DNA of 64,000 nt from Ceriagrion tenellum (taxonomy: Eukaryota > Arthropoda > Insecta > Odonata > Coenagrionidae): NCBI GenBank assembly GCA_963169105.1, contig OY720636.1, positions 107,880,539 through 107,944,538 on the forward strand. Reading direction: 5' to 3'. Under the pieces are notes generated by a model, which was given only the letters and a program-made list of their open reading frames with translations, was not told the DNA's origin and did no database searches. Both the position numbers and the translations under genes were made by a program. Shown in pieces: positions 1-13,100 of this stretch. The number at the start of each line of letters is the position of its first letter. Positions within the stretch are counted from its first letter, which is position 1.

Positions 1-1849
1 CATCATTTGAAATAAGCATTTTCGTTGGGATAGTGTGTCTACACCAGATACTATACCGAGTAATTATTTAATCAGAGATTAAAAATCCTTGTGACACCTA
101 TAGAAAGCTATATGTAACATATTTTTTATTTTGCCCAGCATTTGCACCTGTGATGAATAGTAAAGTCATAATTTACGGGAAAAACTCGATCTTCGTTACC
201 TTTGTCGTATTTCATCACAATAATCCTTTATATATACAACTTTTATAGGCCACAAAAAAATTCACTGGGTATGGCCTATAAAACACAAACACAAAAATTC
301 AGTGAATTTTTCCGTTGTCTGTAAAGGTTACAAGAATAAATTAATTGTTATTTAAGGTATTGAAAAATCGGAAAAATTATCCTAACACTGGCTTCCAACA
401 TTGCCTATCTACCGTAACCTTCTCTTTGTAAAAGATTAGAATGATACAAGGCGAGATCTAAATGTCTCAGCGTCTCGAGTCCTCATTGTCTCGAGCGCTT
501 TTTTTCCGGTCACAGTAGGCAGTCTTCCGTCTTATCTTTGTGTCTCGAGCTCTTCCCATCATCGGCCATCCAATAGTAGTGTCACGCTTTCTGTTCTCGG
601 AATGCTACACGACTTCAAAGAAACCAGAGAGCGCTAATAAAATCCCTTAGGAACTTCACACTCTATTGCATTCCCCACAAAACCAATTGATTACCTCGGC
701 TTTGCTTGATCCTATGCCTTTTCCACTCAACTCACTGCCTCTGTCCCATCTCACTACTGCTCGGTGGGAGTTCCAGTAGGGAACAACTATAGTGAATGCA
801 CGAGGAGCGAGAGTAGTCCGAGAAATAATACGTATTTTTATTGACTTGAGAAATACTTGTTTGAAACAAATGCCTATCATCAACCATTTCAACACTTTTT
901 GGCCATGTCAAGCACTCACAATCGATCAATTCTCTCTCCTCTCTTGTGCTATCAAGGTGGACGCAGAGGGATTGTTTAGAGAATACTACGAAGTTTCTGA
1001 GAAAGGGTCTGTAAAAAATGTTACTTAATATGACAAGAGGTGATTGTGATTAACAAAAGGCAAGATCCCACCTACAGCTCCATTGGGAGAAATTTCTTCA
1101 CTACGAGTGAAAGAAAAAAAAAAGTTTTCAATTTTCACCAGAAATCATTTCATTCATCTACTGGTTTCGTTATAACGCAGCATATTGACTTGGAGATGAA
1201 TCATTGCAAGAAAATCAGTCATGGAAGAAATCGCCAAGTCCATTTTCAACGTTGTCTTATTAACAGGAAGCTTTGAGTAATGGATTATCGTAACTTAGAT
1301 AAATTTAAACTTTCGAAATAAATTTCTATATGGAAATAGCTTATACTTTTATTCACCTTTGATGTTTCACAAAATAAAAATTGACCAGGTAAATAATGTT
1401 GCGCAAGAAAAGCCCACTTTTTTAAAACAAATGACTTTTGCGCAACCGTTTCCTCGGACTTAATGCTCCAAGCAAAACTATGTCAACTCCAATTTACGAA
1501 GCACGTCAACACAGCATTTCACCCCTGGCAAAGCGAAAAGACGCTGTTCAAAATTGCGCATTGAAATGTCACGAGCAAAACGTCCAAAAGAACTATTAGG
1601 TCCAGTTTTATAATGTTTGGGGGTCAATCCGCCAGTCATTAAAGTTAACCAGGGTTGATGTTAACCGCAAAATAGTGTAGTCTTATCGTTAAATTTATGT
1701 TAATTGAAAGTTCGGGTTTTATTCATAACACCAGACATGAGTGTCCTAGTTGGAAGATCGCTAGAAGTTCGGCTAAGATGCAATGAAACTATTTAACTAG
1801 AGATTATGAAATCGGTCCTCAAGAGTACGGTATCGAGTATTATACCTAT
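1..1849. other. Non-coding stretch, no gene seen
   Basis: AT-rich DNA with only short unconvincing ORFs. The one structure noted is a pair of interleaved perfect 12-bp inverted repeats: TTTTATAGGCCA at 241-252 with its complement at 272-283, and AAAAATTCACTG at 256-267 with its complement at 300-311. No repeat family or coding signal was recognised in the rest. Confidence 0.5.
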
Positions 1850-2051
1850 AATAAATTAGCTCAAAACAAGCTCAATATTCCCCAAGCGTCTCAACCTTAG
1901 GCAGAACCGTGTCGTATTTAAAGAAATTTCTTCTGAGAGTATTTTATGCAAGAAATTAGCTCAAAACAAGCTCGAGGCTCCCCAAGCGTCTCAACCTTAG
2001 GCAGAACCGTATCCAAAGAAAATCAATAAATTATCAAAGAAATTTCTTCTA
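1850..2051. repeat. Two-copy tandem duplication, period about 100 bp
   Basis: About 58 bp containing AAATTAGCTCAAAACAAGCT and CAACCTTAGGCAGAACCGT occurs at 1851-1908 and again at 1952-2009, nearly identical. The following palindromic word AAGAAATTTCTT is repeated too, near 1921 and 2039, displaced by about 17 bp because copy 2 carries a short insertion. This is a local duplication with no sign of coding function. Confidence 0.85.
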
Positions 2052-4024
2052 AGGATATCCTGATCCCTTACGACCAGCTTTATTTAATGCGAGACGAACT
2101 ATATCCCGGAGCTAATACGTAAAGACATTCGTTCTCCGACCACGCCTCGCAAGAAGATCACGAGGAATGGGGAGATCTGCGAGCGTGTGACCACGTGAAT
2201 GTAAGAAAGACTCCATTTGTCTGATGAAGAGCGCCTACGCTCTGAAAAAAAAGAAATGAATTCCACCATGCGGAGCCGGCGACCGACCCCTTCCGACGAC
2301 GATCCCATTGCCCGCAGCCCCGCAGCCTTTCTGTGGTGACCCCCCTTATTCCCCCGGGGGACAATGGCCCTCCCTCCCATCATGCATCTTCACTCGGACG
2401 ATAGAGGATAGAGCGAGCGAAGAGGGGCTGAATGGCGGGTTGATTGAAAGAGAGGAGTCTGGGGGGCGCATAGTGGACGTTGGACTCCTCTCCCCCTCAA
2501 GGGAATGGCGTGAGTTTGAATGCTTCTGCTTAGGGAGGGATAATCCGAGGAGAAACTCGCGCGCCAATATGGCGGAGAACCCGTCATTTATTTTACCGTT
2601 AATACCAACTTTTTACCCTTTGATCATATATACAGTAGAGGGCGTGTCCTTTCTGTATAATACACAGCAAGTTGACTGTAAAGACGTTGGTAACGGTAAG
2701 ATGGTGGATTTGGCATGAAGAAACTCCTTTGCCTCGCAGATTATCTCGATAAAATCACTCTGTAAGTATAGAAATTGAGGTTGCGAGGTGAGCTATTATA
2801 ACATTCTCCTTCGACGTACAACACTTAATTGTAAAGAGGCTGTGAATAACGGTGATTTTTCTTGTTAATTCCCGTATGAATTCATTTAATAGCTTATCAA
2901 TCCCTACGCATAGCACCTTTTTTACACTCCCCTTCTTGTACGGATGTTTTCCTGCAATTCACGTTTTCAGTTGAGGATTAGGGCTCAATTCTTAATTTTT
3001 TCCCGATGAAAGTTTCGGTTTTTCTTATTTTGGATAATATCGCACATATTATCATATTTTATACATGTACGCGATTATGATTATTATTTTTCGAAGGACC
3101 AGGTGGATTCCGATAATGATAACTCAAAATTCTTGTGATATGGTTTATATATCAGAACAACTTCAATGATTGCAACTGTTTAGGCCGACGTCTCACTGTT
3201 GACTGACTAGGAGACGAGGCGCCGGAACATGTGGCTATTCAAACAGAAAAGTTTCACTTCCTTAGTCACAAAAAACACAAGAATAACGAAATACACTTTC
3301 TAAGCGGAAATTCAAGTCTTCAATAAATTCAATAAAACAAGTCTTCTTAAACAATAAATTTACACTTTATGATGCGTAGGTACGTAAGTAATTCAAATTC
3401 ATGTCTTCGTCATTAGTAAATTTTCAATTTCTAAGGTGTAAACTGCTTATATCCACCTCTTTTTGAAAGCTAGGTCGTATTATTTTCCTTAGCTAGCCAT
3501 ATATGCCAGCATTTTGTGGTTTTTATGAATTGCATATATCAACTCCTTCCACGTGACTAGCGGTCAGATGGGGGCTCGAGAATCTCAATCAGACACCACT
3601 TAATTAAGTCATTTATCTAACAATGAACATGGCTTTTACATGAAGATGCAGTATTATTTTACCACTTCGGGCACCCGTATTCAGCTGTGTAACAGGTCCC
3701 GGGAACACGAATCAATTTAGATAAAAGATGACACTTAAACAAAGGCTCTTTGGAATATATCGGCTGACTTTCTGAGTCTGACGTTACCATTCTCTAAGTT
3801 GCTGAGGAGACGGCTGGCCGGATTTTTCAGAATTAGCGACTTTTGCGCATTAGCGTATGAATCAAGTGTTCTATGAAGGTGCATTTAAGTTGCACAGAAT
3901 TTATTGAGGCGTCTTCATAGTTGTCATGGTTACGCTTTGTGCAAAGGAGATGGAAGTATTTAAACTTTCTTGATCTAGTGCGTGTCTCCCTAAATCTACT
4001 TAATGTCTCCATAATTTTATATAG
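2052..4024. other. Non-coding stretch with a GC-richer patch
   Basis: The block at about 2270-2580 is clearly more GC-rich than its surroundings and is open over 136 codons on the plus strand (2308-2718). The translation is low-complexity and resembles no family I know. It could be a CpG-type regulatory patch or a first exon, but nothing decides this. Nothing else was recognised. Confidence 0.35.
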
Positions 4025-4470
4025 GTGGTCGAACTTGCTGAAGTACTAAGGGAGCCTTCTTCTTGCGACAGAAGGCGAGTCGCCAGTTTTTAACTGAAAA
4101 GTAGAGCTAATCTTCAGTCGTGGATTGCCAGCTGTCTCTCCTTCCTTCAGGTGGTCTTCCTATCGGTCTTCTTCCATGGAATGGTATCACTTGCAATGCG
4201 GAAGTCTGCCTTTCGTCATTCTGCCAACATGCGCGTTGCATTCCCTTCTCCATTCTCCAGTCCAACTGACGATGTCATTCATTTTCGCCTGCAATCTTAA
4301 TGTTTCGTCTTCTAACCTTAAGTGTGATCATTCTTATCGTCAGCATTTTTGCTGTCCTCAGTTTCGTTTAGTTTGCGTTGTTTCAATTCCCTTTTCTGGA
4401 CCGTATGTCATGATAGGTAAGACACATGTTTCATGCACGCGCGATTCGCATCGATTTTACTTTTCGTGGA
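4025..4470 (-). pseudogene. RTE-like LINE, C-terminal RT tail, frameshifted
   Basis: Read on the minus strand, three frames together spell the C-terminal, post-catalytic region of an RTE-type endonuclease-reverse transcriptase. Seen are CVLPIMTYGPE (family pattern CVLPxMTYGAE), then MNDIVSWTGEW, GRMTKGRLPHC and IPWKKTD / RRPIGRP (family pattern WxPxxGxRxxGRPxxRWxD), then NWRLAFC near the end. Several frame changes and stops separate these blocks, so it cannot be expressed. The RT catalytic domain and the endonuclease are absent, so this is a 5'-truncated dead copy. The order of the blocks makes the assignment firm even though no single frame is long. The exact subfamily is not determined. Confidence 0.7.
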
Positions 4471-4574
4471 TAAATTTTAAGTCTCAGATACTGCCTAAGA
4501 CTGAGGCAGCCTCATTTATTATTTTCCTTTTTCGTTTTCTATGTTTCTTTAACTATAGTATTTTAATAGAGTGA

Positions 4575-7500
4575 AACGCAGAGGTCCTTCTCTTATGGCC
4601 AAGGATTTTGTTTTGGACATGGAAATAATCACATTATATTTGGTAGCAGTTATGTTTCAGGCTAAACGAATGAGGGAGCCTAATACGTAATGTGTTTTTG
4701 GGCCCACTGGACTTCTAGAGAAGTCTGAACATCCTCTTTTTCTTCGTGTTTGGGGAGACTCATATTCTAGCTTCACCAAAAGTTTCCCAAAAATGGACTT
4801 TTCCTCCCTACTTATTTTTGGTAACGCCTGGTGTTCTTTAAAATTTATCCAATTTCTTCATTTAAATTTCCTCCATTATCAAAAAAATATTACTTCGTGT
4901 TCTATACTCGGCCCTACTAATGCAAAGAATCATTTCTCGGGCATTCTCGACACCATTGCCATCTTCAATCTCCATCTCACCTGCATCACTTCCTAGTAAA
5001 TTCGCCCACGCTCAATATAAGTCACAGGAGAGATTTCAGACGTCGGTGACCCACGAGAACTAAATTCTTCCAGCTTACTTGAGATGGTTTCGTTAGTCTT
5101 GTACGCTAATTCGCTAAACGGAACATCCTGGAGTACACAATGCCTAATGCACAAAGTTCTCACATCTGCATCCGCATACAGGTTCCGAGGAACGCTGACG
5201 ACGCAGTAGTCACGCGCATTGCAAAAATACACTAATACTAGAGACGGCTGACCATTGATCGGCCATGAGCAATGATAAACTTGCATTAAAGGGAACCTAA
5301 GTACACTGTCCCAACCATCGCAAGCGGCTCGAAGCCTCGTTCCAAATCAACGCGTCTTCATCTCGTAAAGGGAATGGGAATTTTACGAACGGGAAGACAA
5401 ATGAAGAGAGACTGAATAAATGGGAAATACACTCATGACGACGGCAAAGAGAGCGGAGATAAGAAACGGCAGCCAGGACTTGCGAAGAATTCCGAGAGCA
5501 ATAATATCTTTTACGACTCATAAGGAATTAACGACCGGGAAACGGACAGAGGAAGAGAAGATCCGCAGTAGTGCTGTTTAAGAGAGGAGGGAGAGAGAAG
5601 GGGTCGGAGACGTGGGATCTCAGAAAGAAGGATATGCGTAGATATAGGGTATTTCAGATCTCGATCTGAGCAGTGGAGAGTCAGAAGAACCAAGGTTCAA
5701 CCAGGGAGAGGAAGCAAGATTAGGTATCGTAAATTTGAGTGAGGGTTTGAGGGAGGATAAGGGAGAAGAATGTGAATGCGGAGGTAAGAAATAAGGATCA
5801 CCAGAGGATCACAAAGGTCACAACGTTTATACTTGAAGGTATTTTTTTCGGCCGGCTGAGGAAAACGTAGCACTTACGAGGAGAAGAGATAGCATCAATG
5901 AGCAGAATAGAAATTTTACATAAGGTGAAGAGTAGAATTTTGAGCATTTTGGCTTATTCTACGGGAGGAATAAAAATGACGGCGAGTTACTGCTTCCCAG
6001 ACTCATTTCAAACCTCTGTAATCCATCCTTATACATAGTTTTCCTAAATGAGTGGTCTCTTACCCCCATTTTACTCATAGACAAATAACCTAGCTAGATG
6101 AGAAACGTTGACATACAGCTTTCAAAGAGGATCCCATGTGATCTTCAACTCTTTTTGATTCTCTTTCAAACCGTCTCAGTCATTCGTGCTACGAAATTAA
6201 CTAAACTAGATCTCCTTCTATTTTTTCAGATTTATTATCGAAGTTTAATTTTAAAACATAAGATTTCAATGTATCCACGTGTATCTCGTAACGGAGTTCT
6301 CCCTAATTATGATGCATAAGGTATGCACTTCATCTACTAAAATATTCCGTAATGTTCATTTAATGTTCACATTTTTACTTTACCATGCACTTCATGCAAC
6401 GAATGCTATGGTAAGATATTAATCGGGAATGCATGCTTAAACTCTTATTGTATTCTATTGCAAGCAATGACTAATCATTCCCGGCAATACCAATTCACCC
6501 TAACGGTAGCTGAATGAGGTCAACTAATTCGCCCTAATCACTATCCGGGTGTAACTGTCTGTTTGAAGATGTTGACGGAAAAGGACGGTATCTCATAGAC
6601 GCCAGGAAAGTTGTCGAGATGTTAACTTCATTGAGTACTGGATGAAAATCTGGACGGTTTCCACGAATATAAAAGATTCTCTTGCTCCTGATGAGAGACT
6701 ACTTTGGTGTTAATTGCTCATTTATCAGCATCTCAGCAGCTAGGAAAAAAAATTCAAAACAGCTTTTTGGAAAAATGGCCATTACCGTTTTACCCATCGT
6801 CAACGCACACGCACATCAATCCTTAATATCCCTGATGGACGGCCACTTGGAGATTGCTTGATCCGATATTTCCTTTTTTATTTCCGGACTTAGGGAGAGT
6901 AACTCGAGCAAAAGAGGAAAAGTTAAGGAAGACGCACGACCTGGGTGACCCATTCGTTGATGATGAGGCCATCAACTAAAATTACGCCCGCGAAACCTGA
7001 CCGAGTTAGGTTCTCGAGACCTTAGGTGACCTTAGGAAAACTTCGGCGAAATCATGACGGGGATATGTGCATCTGAGGGAACTTTCATGGAAAATCGAGC
7101 TCGTCTCGGCCAAGTACGCGTCAACGAGGGTTTGAAACTCGGGGAACGGGCATTTGAAGAGTTGAGGCAGCTAAGGGTAAGAAGGATGCAAGCGATGGGA
7201 TAGGATACTCGCTGCATGAGGACTCAAAAAGGTTCAATGGTGAGGGCTGTAAGAGTGAAAAATGGCTTTCCGAGAAGGATGATCTCTTTCGCAAGAGTGG
7301 GTCGTTAAAGAGAGATGAGAGACGGAACTTCCAGCATAGGGAAACGACGCAATTAAATGGAATCAGGGCAATTAAACCTAGATTTCTTTCAGGATAAATC
7401 CATAAGGAAAGTTTTGAACAGTTCTACCTCCATCATAGAGTAGAAACCTTGATAACGAGAACGGATTAGCTGGGAGTGAAATAACGACGGAACGCATTAG

Positions 7501-9640
7501 GGTAATTGGTACCATGAGGAGATGACTCGAAAAGACAAATACCACCAAAGCATGGATATTTGCGGTCGATTTGCGGGGATTTGGTTCCATTTATTTTAGA
7601 AAAACTCCCATGAAACGATCACAAGTTTTTTCTAACCATTACGTTTTGGAAAATAGCAACAAGAAAGAATTGAAAACCATAAGATATCGAGTAGAGACCA
7701 TCTTCCACACAGAAGGGAATGTTAGGAGCAGATATTGTGCTTCAGAGGATCTCAAGGGAGTGATGCGCTCTTAACGGGCGAAAAGTCTTGGGAACAAAAA
7801 TGCATCAGAGGAGGGAATAAGAGAGCAGAATCGCAGGCATTGGCCAGACGCAGCTAAAAGGAGACCACCTAGTAACGCGGAAAGCTACAATTTGGGAGGA
7901 TAAAAACTAATGGGAAATTCCGAACTAAGCCGTATCCAATCAAAACACGGCCATGAAGAGGTTCACAGGGTAGTACGTAGATTAACACAAAAGGGTGGTC
8001 ATATAAAAACTCCAATTAAAATAGGTCCAATTGTGCTAGTACCGTCGTGATACAGATGGTGGAAATTATAAAGTTTATAATGATTCGGATCAATTTTTTG
8101 CAGTAATTCTAGGAAGTTATTCCAGGAACAATATTTCGAACAGCGCGCTATAGTGTCTCTCCATTTGTATATTCTAAAGAGCTTAACGATGAGAATTCTA
8201 AACAATCTTAATAAGATGCAACACTAGGGAGCAACCAAATACCTAACTGGATTGGATATTATATATTGATGCGATCATGATTGGGCAAATCCACGAGCCC
8301 GATCATTTCAAATTCGAACAACAACAGCTAAGACAGTTGAAAGATGTAAATTGTACTAGATATACTAGGAAAGAAGGTCCTGAATACGTGCTAGGATAAC
8401 CCATACACCCAATCTAAAGCAAGTAAACTGACGCTTGCTTCTACGAATTGAACAAATATTTTGGGCCACACGAGTAACTATCACAAAGACAAAGATAAAT
8501 GATAGCCTTTGCACATCAAACTTAGGTCCGAAAACATACTAAAGTCGCTCGAAGGGATGGGAAGGGAATGGATAAGGAATAGAGGTGAACCGGGAGTGTT
8601 ACGCGCACCGGCAGCGGAGTTGAAACTGGCTTGAGCGAATCCATTTTTGCGATATACGGAATGCACATGCCTTATCCGCCGTTTCGGAATCCAAATGTGG
8701 CGCTGCTTCTGAAGAGGGAGCCAGAAAAAAAGCGGGAGGTTTCTCGACGCTAAGGAGGTACTGATGCGCTCACATTTTTACCAAAGAAAAGGATTGGATA
8801 AAAGAGTTTTGAGGCAACATTTTTGCACCCAGATAGTACAGCTTTTATGGTGGAATGTCGCTGTAAAGTAGTATTTCCAGCTCTGGAAATATTATACACC
8901 AAGCACCACGTTAGGTGGTGATAAATGGGCGATATCAGCAGCAGAAATATTATTGAGCCCTGAAAGTATGGAGCTGAGGAAATATGGCAATTTTTAGGGG
9001 AATAAGGATTACATCCTTAGACTCGAGAATATCGGACGACTGATTTGTGTTCCACATGAAGTTGGATACCTCAGAACATCCCTTCAAAGAAAAACTAGGA
9101 TGATTAAGAGGGGAACATTTTCAGAGACAACTTATGACGACGAGCATTGAAGGAATATTGAAAGGAAATACTCAGACAAAAACCCAACCGGTGTACTCAA
9201 AACAAATAACAGGGGCTAAAGCGAAGAAATTTGAAGATATGAAGGGGTAGGTAGAGAGGTAGCAGGATGTGAGAAGCTTTAAATGAGTCCCAACGACAGT
9301 TGCCCAGCGACTAAACAATAACTCAGAAGTTAAAATCCTATCGATGAATCTTAAGGTACACCTCTGGATATTTATATCCAAGAAAAATATTGAATAGATT
9401 GAAAATTGAAAATGCAACTCCGGCCCACTTTTTGTGCCTAGAACTTGCACTACTAAAACAAAAGTTTTCCTTCGAAGTTGATTTCGTAACAAAAAAATGT
9501 AACAAAAATACGGTCGACTAATATCCACAGATAGAGATACAAGTAACAATTCCGTTTCGTTATAATAACGGCAAAGGTGAGATTCCACAAATTAGTGCTA
9601 CAGCCTAACCCAACGCAAACGGTTGGACAAATAACTCCAG
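4575..9640. other. Long non-coding stretch, no gene seen
   Basis: All ORFs are under 140 codons and show no recognisable domains. A purine-rich minus-strand ORF cluster at 5.3-5.8 kb is compositional. Small perfect hairpins occur near 8.88 kb (TATTTCCAG / CTGGAAATA) and 8.91 kb (CACCA / TGGTG). No repeat family was recognised. Confidence 0.45.
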
Positions 9641-10180
9641 GGAATTCCCGAGCGAATGCCTTTCCTTAAGAAGTTACACGACTGATTTAAATGACACAGT
9701 GGAATCCGGAATATAAACTCATTAGGAGGGAAGGAAAAACTCAGAGCGGTGGCACACATTTATTCTAAACCAACAATTCAAACATTCCCAGCGTCTTATT
9801 CATGGGAGCAAACATAATTCACTTCGTAAACCTTATAAAATTATATGTTTGTATCGATACTTTGCTAGAGATACACTAAAACGTTGAACCCGATTCAATG
9901 AAAATGAACCTCAAGAAATTCCCGAGCTACGGCTGTTCTATAAGAAGTTGTCGAACGGATTTAAATGACACAGTGGAATCATGAATATGAATGCATAAGG
10001 ATAGTAAGAAAAACTCAGAGCCGCGGCACACGTTTATTCTAAACCAACGATTCAAACATTTCCAGCATCTTATTCATGGGACCAAACATAATGTACTTCG
10101 TAAACTTTACAAAAAATATGTTGGTATCGATACTTTGAAAGCGATACAATAAAACTGTGAACGCACTGAAAATGAACCAA
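9641..10180. repeat. Two-copy tandem duplication, period about 274 bp
   Basis: Copy 1 (about 9643-9914) and copy 2 (about 9917-10180) are adjacent and in the same orientation. Both run from AATTCCCGAGC through GATTTAAATGACACAGTGGA, CGGCACAC, TTATTCTAAACCAAC and TATCGATACTTTG to GAAAATGAACC. Divergence is roughly 15 percent by eye, so the duplication is not recent. No coding potential or flanking target duplication was seen. Confidence 0.85.
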
Positions 10181-13100
10181 AAAGGGAGAGAAAATTTTAT
10201 AACTTGACATCAACGTATATGCTGCATTTAGCTATGCAACGTAACCAACATTCCACAAAATCATACCATTATCCAAAAATCAAAATCTTTGGAGTCGCAC
10301 GAGCACCACCGCTGTCGTGCAGGAACTACTTTTCTAAAAACCCCCGTGATTCGATCTAGTCTCGCATCACTCGTCACCGTCCTTTCCCATAACGGTCGTC
10401 CCCTGAGAGTGGCGTGCATGCGGTCGGAGCAAAGGGATGAGGAGAGGGGGATCACTGTGAGGGGCCGCGGGGAAGGAACGGGAGAGCTCGCGGGGGTGCG
10501 AGGAGAAATCGCCTTCGCAAGCCCCAGCCCGCGGCAGATTGACGGTGGCCTAATGGGATGATCACGGGAGACGGATGGAAACTCGCTTCCCGACCACTTC
10601 GACCAGCCACATGCATCATACACGCTACCCTCCTCTCCAACCCCACAGCCCCTCATTAAAAAAACCACGATTCGAGGTGTACTTCCTCCCCAGGAGGAAT
10701 CCAAAGCTTTACCTTTTGTGCGTGGGAGAGCGTCTCGGACTTAACTCGGAGGAAATATTTAAAATCCACATCGCAAAAGAAAACTGTACCACAATTTCCA
10801 CATTATTTTGATGCAAGGTAGCCGAGATTCATACGGACCGATAGGTTGAGGAACTCGTTTGTGGTGAAAATTTTTGCCTGATTTATTAGTTATTGCGGTA
10901 TATTTTTTGCTACTTTTATTTTCGTCAAAAATTTCGCTAAATTATATTTCCACCATTCAGCAATAAAGCTAAAGCAAAAGATCATTGATAGCATATTTGC
11001 AGTGAAACATTATCTCATATTTTTACATAAGTACAGGAAACATGAAAATTATACATCTGATGAAAACACGTACTGTCACCACCATATTAATAAACTGCAA
11101 CACAAAAATAAATCACAAAATATACGACTGAATGTACCGATCAGCAACAATTTCCAACGCGCAATATACCGTCGCACGTTGATATAAATCGAAGCGGTGT
11201 AGAATCGATTGTCATCGATTATCGGATTTTATTGACATAACTCGAATCGAATTTCTGCCCTTTACTTCAAAGGATGTCATTCCACACAATTTGGTCTATT
11301 ATTTCGCGATTTTGCTTAAAGGTAAATAGTTTCGCGTTTTGAGCCAAATTAATTTCACAAAAACTTTGCGAAAAACAGGTGCCCCTACCTATAGGATTTC
11401 TAAGGAGGAGTGCCAAGAAGAATGAACGAGAGAAGGGACTAGAGGAAATATACCGCAAAGAGATGAGTCCAAATTATATAACGTTTATTTAGACATCAAC
11501 GACTCCTCAAGAAACTACCAGAGGGATATGTGAATAGGAACAGTCTTGTGTGCCGTCCTAGGTCAAAGTTTTGCCAGGTTTTTTAGGTATATACTCTACT
11601 TTGTCATTATCTTGCATTCTTGAAATCAATAGAACATTTCTCTCTTTCTTGGAATGGATAAAATTATAGGACTATTCTCCCCAAAACTAAACAGACACTG
11701 GCTCACTGGAAGATCCAAGAATATACCCACGACTGTACTTCGAAGAGCAAACTATGTAGGATGTGGGGTACTCGAATTACGAAGAGATGATAAGGATGGC
11801 GGAGAAAAGAAAAGATGGATAACGCTTAATACATCGTAATCGTGGTTTCTGGACATAATGCCATTATCAATCTTGCCGAAACCATTTTCGGAGCGTATTA
11901 AAATAGTGTGGGTATAATTAGACCTTTCCTCTCATAGTATGGCCATCTGGAAATAAATATTCCCATCAGCATGTAACCCTGCACGCCCTTGTAAGATTGA
12001 ATGGCGGGCGATGTTAGGACACCAGCCATGAAGGAGGGTATGCATGTAAGCAATTCTATTATTATTATTTCGTTTATTTCCGTGGGCCTCCGGTCCATGA
12101 GGCAACTACTATCTCTTCGACGCATTATCACTCAAATTCTCGCCCAGTCGATCGTGATGCAACCAGTCGTTCGCTGGGCTAAGAATGATATGGTAATTCG
12201 GGGGTGAGAAGAGGTTTGCAAAGAATCCAGGCGTATACACGGCTTCCTTATCTCATGCCATAATCACAAGAACACATTTTCATACTGATAAAAGACTAGT
12301 AGTGCAGGACGATCACATTTTATTCCTCCCACGCGTACATTGTTAGCAATTTCAAGTAAAACAATACAATTCCGAAAGTTCGCCCTTGAAAAAATACCGC
12401 TAAAAGCATTATAAAGAATCCATACAAACATTTATCGAACGATATATGAGTATTTCCAGGAATAATTTACAACCTTTAGATTTGACCTAACTTCGATTTA
12501 GCTAGATTCTCTAAAAAATCTGGGAACATACAATGCATAAAGTTCGCACTAATCGATGGCTTTCACGAGTATTAATTCATGCGTTTTGTCGCAAAATACG
12601 GCAGCTAAAACCCTCCATCAAACAAATAAGGCTCTTCAAACCCGCCTTACTGATACGAAATGGCGTGAGAGCAATGGACTATGCATGAGCATCCGGGGGG
12701 CGTTATATATTCCCTATAGATGATAACCTCGAGGAACCACACGGAATTCATTCTCTGATGGTGACCGGGACCACACGATCAGAATGCAGGACGCAACATT
12801 TCTGAATACGCTGGCCACTGAGTCAATACCCCGTCCCATAACGCTTTATCCAGAGGGGCTTTTTTCCGGCAAATATGAGGTTAATAAAATGGAATCTAAA
12901 CTGCGCGGAAAAAAATTCTTCGCAACAGTGTTTGCTTTCACCCTTCACCTTCTCCACGGTCCACTTGACCTTCCCTTCATCCCACTCCCAACCCTTCCAC
13001 TGATTCTCAAATATCCTCACTCCTCTTCTCTCTTTAAGTTCAGACGGGGCCACGTAACCCAAAAGTCTACATGCTCGCAAAAGTCCTTATTTTGTCCTTA

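Noticed and set aside
10261..10704. GC-rich ORFs on both strands, up to 147 codons
   Set aside because: Overlapping open frames on both strands in a GC-rich patch are typical of low stop-codon frequency, not of genes; no recognisable protein.
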